Source: Synergistaceae bacterium (GTDB lineage: Bacteria > Synergistota > Synergistia > Synergistales > Aminobacteriaceae). From it: a stretch of 6,363 nucleotides of DNA. The stretch is from NCBI GenBank assembly GCA_009784305.1, contig WRBZ01000058.1, positions 1 to 6,363 on the forward strand, in the 5' to 3' direction. Every line of letters starts with the position of its first letter. The first letter of the stretch is position 1. The notes beneath the pieces are model-generated. The model was not told where the DNA came from and did no database searches. It worked only from the letters and a program-made list of their open reading frames with translations. Positions 1 through 6,226 of the stretch are shown here, piece after piece. Made by a program: the position numbers and the translations under genes.

Positions 1-442
1 GGGCTCACAAAACGCTGTTTGCGGTGGAGGCAGATACGATAATTTATCTGAGGCCATTGGAGGGCCGCGTTTGCATGGAGTTGGATTCGCAGCGGGAATT
101 GAACGCATTGCTTTGGTCATGGAACAGCAAAACTGCTCCTTCGGGGAAGAACCCAAACCCAAAGTTTATGTTATTTCTTTTGACTCAAACGATGAAACAG
201 TTCGAAAAGCAGTATATAATCTGACTATGAAACTAAGGAAAAGTTTTATCGCGACTGAGATGGACTTAGCCGGCCGCAGTTTCAAGACTCAACTGAAATT
301 AGCGGATAACAGCGGCGCCCGTTTCGCTTGTATAATAGGACCGGAAGAAATCAAGATGAACAACGTATCAATCAAAGACTTGAAGATGGGTAGCCAGGAA
401 TTAGTAGGCGAAGATAATATAGTCAATTACCTCAGAAAATAA
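1..442 (+). CDS. hisS: Histidyl-tRNA synthetase, C-terminal part (5' end outside window)
   Basis: This is the C-terminal part of histidyl-tRNA synthetase, the cytoplasmic class II enzyme that charges tRNA-His with histidine using ATP. The frame is open from base 2, and 146 codons are visible before the TAA at 440-442. The first residues read QNAVCGGGRYDNLSEAIGG, the loop before motif 3 in HisRS. HGVGFAAGIERIAL follows, which is class II motif 3 with its ATP-binding arginine. The remaining ~95 residues, from PKVYVISFD to the C-terminal NYLRK, are the alpha/beta anticodon-binding domain, including the typical DLAGRSFKTQLKLADNSGA stretch. A TTG at 71 could be read as a start but lies inside motif 3, so the gene begins before the window. 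It is followed after 12 bases by aspS, an arrangement common in Firmicutes and related bacteria. Nothing looks damaged. Confidence 0.97.
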   Translation, partial: GSQNAVCGGGRYDNLSEAIGGPRLHGVGFAAGIERIALVMEQQNCSFGEEPKPKVYVISFDSNDETVRKAVYNLTMKLRKSFIATEMDLAGRSFKTQLKLADNSGARFACIIGPEEIKMNNVSIKDLKMGSQELVGEDNIVNYLRK

Positions 443-446
443 GGAG
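441..446 (+). promoter_or_regulatory. aspS ribosome-binding site overlapping the hisS stop
   Basis: AAGGAG lies 8 bases before the ATG at 455, and its first two bases are the last two of the hisS TAA stop. Ribosomes finishing hisS therefore sit on the aspS initiation site, which supports co-transcription and probable translational coupling. It also fixes the aspS start. No promoter or terminator fits in the 12-base gap. Confidence 0.85.
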
Positions 447-454
447 TTAAAGTA

Positions 455-2266
455 ATGAGCAAAAGTGAATATTTTGATGCGGCATGGCAAAGGACACAGT
501 TTTGCGGAACAGTTGACGAACAGTCAGATGGTAAAGAAATTATTGTAAATGGCTGGGTCCGATGCCACAGAAACTTGGGAGGAATAATATTCATTCAGCT
601 CTGGGATTATAAAGGCGTTTTGCAAATAGTTTTCAGCCCTGAATTCGGCGACGTTCATGAACGCGCGAAATCCCTCCGCAGCGAATATGTAATAGCGGTT
701 AGAGGCAAAGTTTTACGAAGGCCTGCAGGTACAGAAAATGAGAATATCAGCACGGGAAATGTAGAGCTTATAGCCAATGATTTTCTTCTGCTGTCTCCAG
801 CCTTACCGCTGCCATTTGAGATAGGGGATGAAACTGATGCAGTTGATGAGAGCCTGCGTTTGACATACCGTTATCTCGATCTTCGCCGAGATCGTATGCA
901 GAGTAACATAAGGGTGAGAAGTAAAATAGCTGCTTTCACAAGGGAATATTTTGATTCAAAAGAATTTGTGGAAATTGAGACGCCAATGCTTACAAAAGCA
1001 ACGCCCGAAGGCGCGCGTGATTACCTTGTCCCAAGCAGGGTAAACCCGGGTGAGTTTTATGCTCTGCCCCAATCGCCTCAAATCTTTAAACAGATATTGA
1101 TGATAAGCGGATTCGATAAATACTATCAAATAGTGAGATGTTTCAGGGACGAGGACTTAAGAGCTGATAGGCAGCCCGATTTCACTCAGCTTGATATTGA
1201 AATGAGTTATATTACGGAAAAAGATATACAGGAATTGATTGAAGGGTATATGTCCGGTTTATTTAAAAAAATACTCGGATTAGATATAAAGACGCCTTTT
1301 AAAAGGATGAGTTATTGGGAAGCTATCGATAAATACGGGAGCGACAAGCCGGATTTACGTATTCCGATAGAATTTTCCGATTTAGCTCCCGTATTCTCCA
1401 AAGCGGAATTTGAGCCTTTCAAAGTAATCCTGTCAGAAGGCGGCGTGATCCGCGCATTACCATTGCCGGGCGGGGCTTCTTTATCGAGGAAAGAATTGAC
1501 AACAATTGAAGAGCGTGCAAAAAAATTAGGAGCCTCAGGCTTAGCAGCGTTCCAGTTCAAAGATGGCGAGATCAAGGGAGCGCTCGTCAAATTTCTGAAA
1601 AGTTCGGAAATTGAAGAATTAATACAAATATCAAATATAGCGGATGGCGATGCTTTATTCGTGATAGCTGGGAATGACCGTCGCAAAACATGCGAACGTC
1701 TTGGAACGCTGAGATTGGAATTAGCTAAAGAGCACGGCCTTATCGCAGAGAATGCATGGGAATTATTGTGGGTGACCGACTTCCCGCTGTTCGAATGGGA
1801 CGAAGAAGGGAAAAGGTGGTCGGCGGTTCACCATCCCTTTACTTCTCCGAACCTCGATGACCTTGATAAATTGGATAAAGACCCTGGAAATGTGAGATCC
1901 CGCGCTTACGATTGTGTCCTTAACGGTGTTGAAATCGGCGGAGGTTCCATTCGTATACATGACCCGAAGGTTCAGGAAAAAGCATTCTCCGCGCTGGCTT
2001 TCACTTCGGAAACAGCGAGAGAAAGATTTGGATTCCTGCTCGACGCGTTAGCTTCCGGAACACCTCCGCACGGAGGAATAGCTTTTGGGATCGACCGCAT
2101 CACTATGCTATTGTGCGGAGAACAATCCATACGTGATGTTATAGCTTTTCCGAAAAATCAACATGCGAGATGCCCGTTATCCGGAGCGCCAACTGTGGTG
2201 GAAGATAAGAGGCTTGAAGAACTGAAGATAAGTGTTAAGAGTGGAGAGAAGAAAGCAGAGAATTAA
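455..2266 (+). CDS. aspS: Aspartyl-tRNA synthetase (bacterial type)
   Basis: This 603-residue enzyme charges tRNA-Asp with aspartate in the cytoplasm, and its length suits bacterial-type AspRS (about 590). Residues ~28-110 are the OB-fold anticodon-binding domain (NGWVRCHRNLGGIIFIQLWD). Motif 1 lies near 171-195 (FVEIETPMLTKATPEGARDY) and QSPQIFKQ is at 206-213. Motif 2 is at 228-249 (RCFRDEDLRADRQPDFTQLD). The bacterial-specific GAD insertion occupies roughly 300-420. GGGSIRIHDP is at 495-504 and motif 3 at 541-552 (GIAFGIDRITML). A Lys/Glu-rich tail ends the protein. The start has a good Shine-Dalgarno. Two tRNA-specificity positions are mixed: L41 resembles discriminating AspRS, while G92 resembles the non-discriminating Pseudomonas enzyme (see findings). 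The reading frame is intact. Confidence 0.97.
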   Translation: MSKSEYFDAAWQRTQFCGTVDEQSDGKEIIVNGWVRCHRNLGGIIFIQLWDYKGVLQIVFSPEFGDVHERAKSLRSEYVIAVRGKVLRRPAGTENENISTGNVELIANDFLLLSPALPLPFEIGDETDAVDESLRLTYRYLDLRRDRMQSNIRVRSKIAAFTREYFDSKEFVEIETPMLTKATPEGARDYLVPSRVNPGEFYALPQSPQIFKQILMISGFDKYYQIVRCFRDEDLRADRQPDFTQLDIEMSYITEKDIQELIEGYMSGLFKKILGLDIKTPFKRMSYWEAIDKYGSDKPDLRIPIEFSDLAPVFSKAEFEPFKVILSEGGVIRALPLPGGASLSRKELTTIEERAKKLGASGLAAFQFKDGEIKGALVKFLKSSEIEELIQISNIADGDALFVIAGNDRRKTCERLGTLRLELAKEHGLIAENAWELLWVTDFPLFEWDEEGKRWSAVHHPFTSPNLDDLDKLDKDPGNVRSRAYDCVLNGVEIGGGSIRIHDPKVQEKAFSALAFTSETARERFGFLLDALASGTPPHGGIAFGIDRITMLLCGEQSIRDVIAFPKNQHARCPLSGAPTVVEDKRLEELKISVKSGEKKAEN

Positions 2267-2307
2267 AACAAAGACTGTTGCCTTTTTTACGTTTGCCTTT
2301 AATTCTC
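2258..2307. terminator. Possible bidirectional terminator: inverted repeat across the aspS stop
   Basis: GAGAATTAAA at 2258-2267 and TTTAATTCTC at 2298-2307 are perfect 10-bp complements around a 30-base spacer. A smaller nested AAAG/CTTT hairpin (2270-2285) runs into a T-run at 2282-2287. The left arm contains the aspS TAA. The repeat sits between convergent aspS and the RpiR-family gene, where a shared terminator would be expected. The stem is AT-rich and the spacer long, so it is weak as an intrinsic terminator. It could also be a stability element or chance. Confidence 0.35.
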
Positions 2308-2331
2308 AACTTTATTATATTCGTAAAGATG

Positions 2332-3192
2332 TCAATACTTCAATCCGTAGGTGGGATGATAGACCCGAACGTCGTTTAGCCCTTCAAGCTGGGCTTTCAG
2401 TGCAGTCTGTACCTTTTCCCCAAGTGTGGATGCAAGTACAGAAGTTAAAACATGAATTAGAAAAACAGCGCTTACTATACTGCTTCCAAAAGTGGTTGTG
2501 CTGTCACTTACGTATAACTGGACATCAGAATACTGGCAAACAGGAGCAGCCGGACTGTCCGTTATTGTTATTACCTGGGCGCCCTTTTCGTGGGCGTGTT
2601 TTATGGACTCCGTAACTTCTATTACATAGCTTGGCAATTCGCAAACAATGACTAAGTCAGAGAAATTAACTGCACGTACCTGTTCTATAAGCGCTGTGGA
2701 GCCGCGTTTCATCAGAACGCCGCGAAGCCCCAGTTCCAAAAGGCGGGTATATAAGTTTTCAGCAACTAACGCGGAAATGCCCCAACCTACGCAGTATATT
2801 ACATCGGCATCATTTATTTTTTTACAGAATTGCGTTATATCCTCTGAACTTAGATTAATTGATGTTTCATCTATGTTTGCATGTTCAAGGCGGCAGATAT
2901 TGCTTAGGATGTTGCTTTTTGATTCATGTTTTATGAGAGAAGAAGGAGCAAGTTGGCTTACAACACTGCTTTTCACTGCTTCCTTAAGGGTTGCGTAACC
3001 GTTAAAATCCAACATTCTTGCGACCCTAACAAGCTGAGCTTTGGATACGTTTAGTTTTTCCGCCACTTCTCCTATTGAAAGAAAAGCTATTTCCAAGGGA
3101 CTAATGAGCAAATATTCAGCAACTCGCCGCGCTTTTTCAGGCATAGTGCTTAATCGTTCCCTAATTTTTGATTGAAGTTTATTATTGTTCAT
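2332..3192 (-). CDS. MurR/RpiR-family transcriptional regulator (HTH_6 + SIS domains)
   Basis: This 286-residue protein has the RpiR/MurR layout. An N-terminal helix-turn-helix domain covers residues ~1-80, with SIGEVAEKLNVSKAQLVRVARMLDFNGY at 39-66 matching the HTH and its trailing GF/Y-x-x-LK element. A sugar-isomerase (SIS) ligand domain covers ~118-255, with IYCVGWGISALVAENLY at 132-148 and VITITDSPAAPV at 207-218. In this family the SIS domain usually binds a phosphosugar and switches DNA binding. Here the usual S-x-S-G-x-T loop reads C184-E-L-P-S-Y-V190, so the ligand may differ. The ATG at 3190-3192 has a strong AAAGGAG upstream on the minus strand (3200-3206). The gene is divergent from the methyltransferase-aminotransferase operon across 60 bp and is its most likely regulator. 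It converges with aspS. Confidence 0.93.
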   Translation of the reverse strand: MNNNKLQSKIRERLSTMPEKARRVAEYLLISPLEIAFLSIGEVAEKLNVSKAQLVRVARMLDFNGYATLKEAVKSSVVSQLAPSSLIKHESKSNILSNICRLEHANIDETSINLSSEDITQFCKKINDADVIYCVGWGISALVAENLYTRLLELGLRGVLMKRGSTALIEQVRAVNFSDLVIVCELPSYVIEVTESIKHAHEKGAQVITITDSPAAPVCQYSDVQLYVSDSTTTFGSSIVSAVFLIHVLTSVLASTLGEKVQTALKAQLEGLNDVRVYHPTYGLKY

Positions 3193-3252
3193 TTTTTCAC
3201 TCCTTTGTATTTTAGTTTATCAAAAAAACAAAAAAATGAAAGGAAATCTACT
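3193..3252. promoter_or_regulatory. Short divergent intergenic region between regulator and operon
   Basis: These 60 bp are AT-rich, with A-runs at about 3223-3237, and separate two divergently transcribed start codons. Both genes' Shine-Dalgarno sequences lie inside it: CTCCTTT at 3200-3206 for the minus gene and AAAGGA at 3239-3244 for the plus gene. A weak plus-strand sigma70-like pair is TTGTTC (3185-3190), a 17-bp spacer and TATTTT (3208-3213). I see no convincing operator palindrome. With so little space the two promoters must overlap each other or the coding starts, so one bound regulator could control both directions. The promoter call is tentative. Confidence 0.35.
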
Positions 3253-3873
3253 ATGCTTAAAAGAAATAAACTATCGTTAAATAAATATATTTCTCCAAAG
3301 GTATATGAGAAATTTATTTTTTTTAAAAAATTTATTTACGCTCCTTCTAAAATTGGGAGTGTTACGCCAAGTTCAAAATATCTAATGTACGCAATGTTGA
3401 ACAAAGTGAGTTGGAATGAATGTGATTCCATAGTTGAATTAGGAGCGGGAACCGGTGTTTTCACCTATAAGATTGCAGAAAAAATGAAATCCGGAAGGTT
3501 GCTGGTATTTGAAATTGACGAAAATTTTCGCTCAATGATAAAAACTAACGGCAATTTTGACAAAAAACTTAAAGTGACCTTACACAGTAACGCCGAAGAT
3601 TTATCTGCAACAATAGAATCACTTGGACTGCAAAAAGTAGACTGTATACTTTCAAGTTTGCCTTTTACCGCTCTTCCTCGTAAGACAGCCGATAATATAT
3701 TAGATGGGATAACGAAATGTCTGAAAAGCGATGGGAAATTTGTAGCATACCAATATTCACATGCAATGAGAAAAGAATTTGAAAAGAGATTTGGGTCAAT
3801 AAAAATATCTTTTGTTTTGCGAAATATTCCTCCCGCGTTCGTATACGAATGTATACTGCCAAAGAATTATTGA
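3253..3873 (+). CDS. SAM-dependent methyltransferase, phospholipid N-methyltransferase-like (COG3963 type)
   Basis: This 206-residue class I SAM methyltransferase shows a cluster-typical IGSVTPSSKYL segment at 34-44. Motif I is VELGAGTGVF at 61-70 (SAM binding), and the acidic strand-2 end is FEID at 86-89. The active-site segment ILSSLPFTALP is at 132-142. Near the C-terminus is RNIPPAFVYEC at 190-200. The SxLPxxxLP and RNxPPAxV patterns match the PmtA/COG3963 group that methylates phosphatidylethanolamine, and the group is distantly like the KsgA/Erm rRNA dimethylases. The substrate here is not proven. ATG 3253 is chosen over an in-frame ATG at 3172 because it has an AGGA 8 bases upstream, and the earlier start would lie inside the divergent regulator gene. 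The next gene starts 13 bases after the stop, so the two are probably one operon. The gene is visibly richer in A and T than aspS. Confidence 0.85.
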   Translation: MLKRNKLSLNKYISPKVYEKFIFFKKFIYAPSKIGSVTPSSKYLMYAMLNKVSWNECDSIVELGAGTGVFTYKIAEKMKSGRLLVFEIDENFRSMIKTNGNFDKKLKVTLHSNAEDLSATIESLGLQKVDCILSSLPFTALPRKTADNILDGITKCLKSDGKFVAYQYSHAMRKEFEKRFGSIKISFVLRNIPPAFVYECILPKNY

Positions 3874-3874
3874 C

Positions 3875-3880
3875 GAGGTG
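3875..3880 (+). promoter_or_regulatory. Ribosome-binding site deciding the aminotransferase start
   Basis: GAGGTG immediately follows the methyltransferase TGA (3871-3873) and stands 6 bases before ATG 3887. It supports 3887 as the start rather than an in-frame ATG at 3812, which lies inside the methyltransferase. The downstream protein aligns with LysN-type enzymes from about the residue encoded here. The arrangement suggests translational coupling. Confidence 0.8.
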
Positions 3881-3886
3881 ATAAAA

Positions 3887-5152
3887 ATGAGATTTTTATT
3901 TGCAAACAGAATAAGAGAGATTAGGACAAGTAAGATAAGAGAAAGGCTGGAAGTGCCGCTGGATGCCGGTCTCATATCGTTTGCAAGCAGTTTACCGGCA
4001 AAAGAGCTTTTCCCTTTAAGAGATATTGAGGAAGCTGCAAAAGACGCTTTTATACGCTGGGAGGATACGGCTTTACAATACTCACTGTCTGAAGGTATAT
4101 ATCCTCTTCGTGAAAAAATAGCCCAAAGAACAAACGAAAAGTTTAAGACAGAATACAGTCATAAGAATATTTGCATTACAACCGGCTCACAGCAGGGGAT
4201 TGATATACTGGGGAAACTATTCATAAATGAAGGAGATGTCGTACTATACGAACCGCCAATACATCTTTCTGTTTTAATGGCTTTTTTTAACTATGGCGTT
4301 AAATTTGTTGAAATAGAGGCTGATGAAGAGGGAATGCTGATCGAAGATTTAGAAGCCGCTCTCAGGAAAGAAAAACAAGTAAAGTTCGTATACATATGCC
4401 CGGATTTCATGCGACCATCCGGAAAATCATGGAGCATGGAACGCAGAAAAGCATTTATTGAAACCATATCAGGTTTTGATGTTGTTGTGGCTGAGGATGT
4501 AACATTTTCAGATTTTCGTTTTGAGGGAAAACACTTCCCTGCAGTTGGTTCATTGGATAAGAAAGGTCAATTTATCCTGATTGGTTCTTTTTCAAGGATA
4601 TTCTGCCCGGGAGTTCGCTTGGGATGGGTAGGGGCAAGCAGTGAGATTATGGAGCATATTCGAAATATTAAACGCGCAAGTGACTTGAATTCTTCAACTC
4701 TCGACCAATATGTCCTTGACAGCTATTTGGAGAAATATGACATCGAGAATCATATAAAAAAGCTGGTCGAACTGTACAAAGAACGCAGAGACTTACTGGA
4801 CATTACAATAAAAGAAAGCTTTCCAAAAGCTGCCATTTACACAAAACCTGAGGGAGGGCTATATGCGTGGGTCAAAGTTGAAGGCCTCAACGCGAGGCAG
4901 TTACTTGAAAAATGCTTGGAACAGCAGGTAGCATTTGTTCCGGGAGATTCATTTTTTTCACGAGGCGCTGGAGCTTGTATGTTTCGATTAAGCATAACTT
5001 CCCTTCCTAAGGAAAGAATGAGAGCTGGGATCAGAAGGATAGCGAAAGGAATGAGCGCGCTTGGGTTTCATCCGTCAACAAGAGTTACAATAAACCCGCA
5101 ATCGTATCTTGAACTGGATGAGGACGAACAAAAAAAAGTTCTTTTAAATTGA
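3887..5152 (+). CDS. PLP fold-type I aminotransferase homologue (LysN/2-aminoadipate type) lacking the catalytic lysine; probable pseudoenzyme
   Basis: This 421-residue protein aligns throughout with class I/II aminotransferases of the LysN/2-aminoadipate (MocR-like, no HTH) kind. Retained features are SFAxxLPAKELFP at 31-43, Y65 in LQYSLSEG, phosphate-loop TTGSQQ at 98-103, Asp D204 (binds the PLP ring N in the family), S234/S236, R244 in CPGVRLGW, and the substrate-carboxylate Arg R367 in FRLSI. Four family-conserved positions have changed. The Schiff-base lysine of SFSK is R237 (codon AGG at 4595-4597). The Asn of PxFQNPTG is R176 (PDFMRPSG). The Tyr of EDDxY is F207. The Gly-Gly of FAGGLP is S34-S35. 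Ordinary transamination needs that lysine, so a non-catalytic or altered role is inferred. A short tail follows the fold (~390-421). It is the second gene of the operon with the methyltransferase. The frame is intact, so decay is not evident. Confidence 0.9.
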   Translation: MRFLFANRIREIRTSKIRERLEVPLDAGLISFASSLPAKELFPLRDIEEAAKDAFIRWEDTALQYSLSEGIYPLREKIAQRTNEKFKTEYSHKNICITTGSQQGIDILGKLFINEGDVVLYEPPIHLSVLMAFFNYGVKFVEIEADEEGMLIEDLEAALRKEKQVKFVYICPDFMRPSGKSWSMERRKAFIETISGFDVVVAEDVTFSDFRFEGKHFPAVGSLDKKGQFILIGSFSRIFCPGVRLGWVGASSEIMEHIRNIKRASDLNSSTLDQYVLDSYLEKYDIENHIKKLVELYKERRDLLDITIKESFPKAAIYTKPEGGLYAWVKVEGLNARQLLEKCLEQQVAFVPGDSFFSRGAGACMFRLSITSLPKERMRAGIRRIAKGMSALGFHPSTRVTINPQSYLELDEDEQKKVLLN

Positions 5153-5162
5153 GAGTTGTCTT

Positions 5163-6110
5163 TTAGTCCTTAATTCTCAGTCTTGCCATTACATCTTCAA
5201 TTTGTAGTCCGGACAGTGAAGAAAGCTTTTTTATTCCAAGCTTATCGTGTCCTGTCATTTGTGATATATACCTGCGCTGAATCACCCATTCCCCGTCTTT
5301 TGAATCCATATACAATTTCCTTGCAAGAGCACATGAAAAAGCCATTTCCCCAAGCGCTGGATGGTGTGGCCCTGCAACAACGGATCGAGAAAGACTTTTT
5401 GTTTCCTGAAGTCCTATCCTGCATATTTCGTAACCACGAAGAAGCGCGCTATGAATCAATTCTCCGGCCTGTTCCGCTGCCTGCTCGATTTCTAATGGAA
5501 TAAATTCTCCTGCTTTGAATAATTCTTCAAGGTACGTACCTTTTAATACTAAGCAAGGATAGATTCTGAGGCTCATTTTTCTGACTTTGCGCACCGTATC
5601 CAATAGAGAGAGATCATGGAAAGAGCTGTTAAGCGTTTGTCCCGGCAATCCGATCATCATTTGCGCGCACACTTCAAAGCTATTATTAAATAAAAGCGAT
5701 ATGACATTCAACACTTCATTACATGTATATCCCCTGTTTGCCAGTTTCAGAACATTGTCATCAAGCGAGGACACTCCAAGTTCAACAACGGATACAGGAT
5801 ACTTGGAAATGACAGAGATCGTCTTATCCGTTATACATTGAGGGTGAGTTGAAAAACGAACAGTACTGCCTTTAGGACAAGAATTCACAAGCTCCAGCCA
5901 CTGTATTTGAACATGTTCAGGCAAACAAGTAAAGCTACCGCCGAAAAAACAAAGTTCAACTGGAGATGAAAGTGAACCAACAAGCTCAAGAGCCTCGTTT
6001 ATGTCGGGAGCAGGGCTTCCAGTTATCGCGTTCTGATCGCAATATACACAGCGACGCTTGCAGCCTGCCATTGAAAAAAAGAAAAAGAGTTTTTTACGTA
6101 AGTCCAGCAT
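5163..6110 (-). CDS. Radical SAM protein, Elp3-like family without acetyltransferase domain
   Basis: This 315-residue radical SAM enzyme has the canonical iron-sulfur motif C17-KRR-C21-VY-C24, inside AGCKRRCVYCDQNAITG. These cysteines would bind the 4Fe-4S cluster that cleaves SAM. Next come FFGGSF at 55-60, RFSTHPQCITDKTI at 85-98, VELGVSSLDDNVLKLANRGY at 109-128, MMIGLPGQT at 151-159 and RIYPCLVLKGTYLEELFKAG at 182-201. AGPHHPALGEM is at 246-256. The order and wording resemble Elp3-like (COG1243-related) proteins, but there is no C-terminal GNAT acetyltransferase domain. It therefore resembles the stand-alone proteins seen in clostridia and other anaerobes, whose substrate I do not know. 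It converges on the aminotransferase homologue with a 10-bp gap and no clear terminator, so it need not share a function. The ATG has a long 14-base gap from its Shine-Dalgarno. An in-frame TAA just upstream excludes a much longer start. Confidence 0.9.
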   Translation of the reverse strand: MLDLRKKLFFFFSMAGCKRRCVYCDQNAITGSPAPDINEALELVGSLSSPVELCFFGGSFTCLPEHVQIQWLELVNSCPKGSTVRFSTHPQCITDKTISVISKYPVSVVELGVSSLDDNVLKLANRGYTCNEVLNVISLLFNNSFEVCAQMMIGLPGQTLNSSFHDLSLLDTVRKVRKMSLRIYPCLVLKGTYLEELFKAGEFIPLEIEQAAEQAGELIHSALLRGYEICRIGLQETKSLSRSVVAGPHHPALGEMAFSCALARKLYMDSKDGEWVIQRRYISQMTGHDKLGIKKLSSLSGLQIEDVMARLRIKD

Positions 6111-6124
6111 GAATTGAAATTTGA

Positions 6125-6130
6125 CTCCTT
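6125..6130 (-). promoter_or_regulatory. Shine-Dalgarno of the radical SAM gene, unusually far from its start
   Basis: On the minus strand AAGGAG lies 14 bases before the ATG at 6110, against a usual 5-9. No ATG, GTG or TTG occurs in frame between them. The start may therefore be inefficient or use a non-standard codon. DNA from here to about 6164 is AT-rich and would have to hold the promoter, but I see no clear -35/-10 pair. Confidence 0.5.
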
Positions 6131-6159
6131 AGTTTTAATAATTACATTTAATTAATCAT

Positions 6160-6185
6160 TAGTACCCCCCGGCTCTGGGGGGACT
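6160..6185 (+). repeat. Strong GC hairpin at the IS200-like left end
   Basis: CCCCCC (6165-6170) and GGGGGG (6177-6182) form a perfect 6-bp GC stem around the loop GGCTCT. Flanking TAGT and ACTT can lengthen the stem past one bulged A (6164). It stands out from the AT-rich DNA to its left. In the IS200 family an end hairpin is the site recognised by TnpA, and in IS200 itself a leader stem also stops incoming transcription. No T-run follows, so it is not a standard intrinsic terminator. Confidence 0.65.
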
Positions 6186-6226
6186 TCCAAATTTTAACAG
6201 ATACGAGAATGGTTCCGATCCTAAGC

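Noticed and set aside
24..224. Small + strand frame overlapping the hisS end
   Set aside because: It is an out-of-frame reading of clear HisRS sequence with no recognisable domain.
1312..1686. Minus-strand frame inside aspS
   Set aside because: Antisense to a conserved gene, with no ribosome-binding site seen and no family resemblance.
3201..3244. TCCTTT and AAAGGA as an operator-like inverted repeat in the divergent region
   Set aside because: These are the two opposite-facing Shine-Dalgarno sequences, which are expected to be complementary.
3172..3252. Longer N-terminus for the methyltransferase from an upstream in-frame ATG
   Set aside because: It would overlap the divergent regulator's coding start, has no ribosome-binding site, and adds a low-complexity stretch. 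ATG 3253 has a good site and fits the family length.
3812..3886. Longer aminotransferase starting inside the methyltransferase
   Set aside because: No ribosome-binding site there. GAGGTG precedes ATG 3887 and the alignment to LysN-type proteins begins near that residue.
5170..5179. TTAATTCTCA also occurs at 2299-2308, as if both convergent junctions shared a terminator repeat
   Set aside because: At 5170 it is simply the reverse complement of the codons for the radical SAM protein's last residues. The matching left arm there is only about 5 bp (TGAGA/TCTCA).
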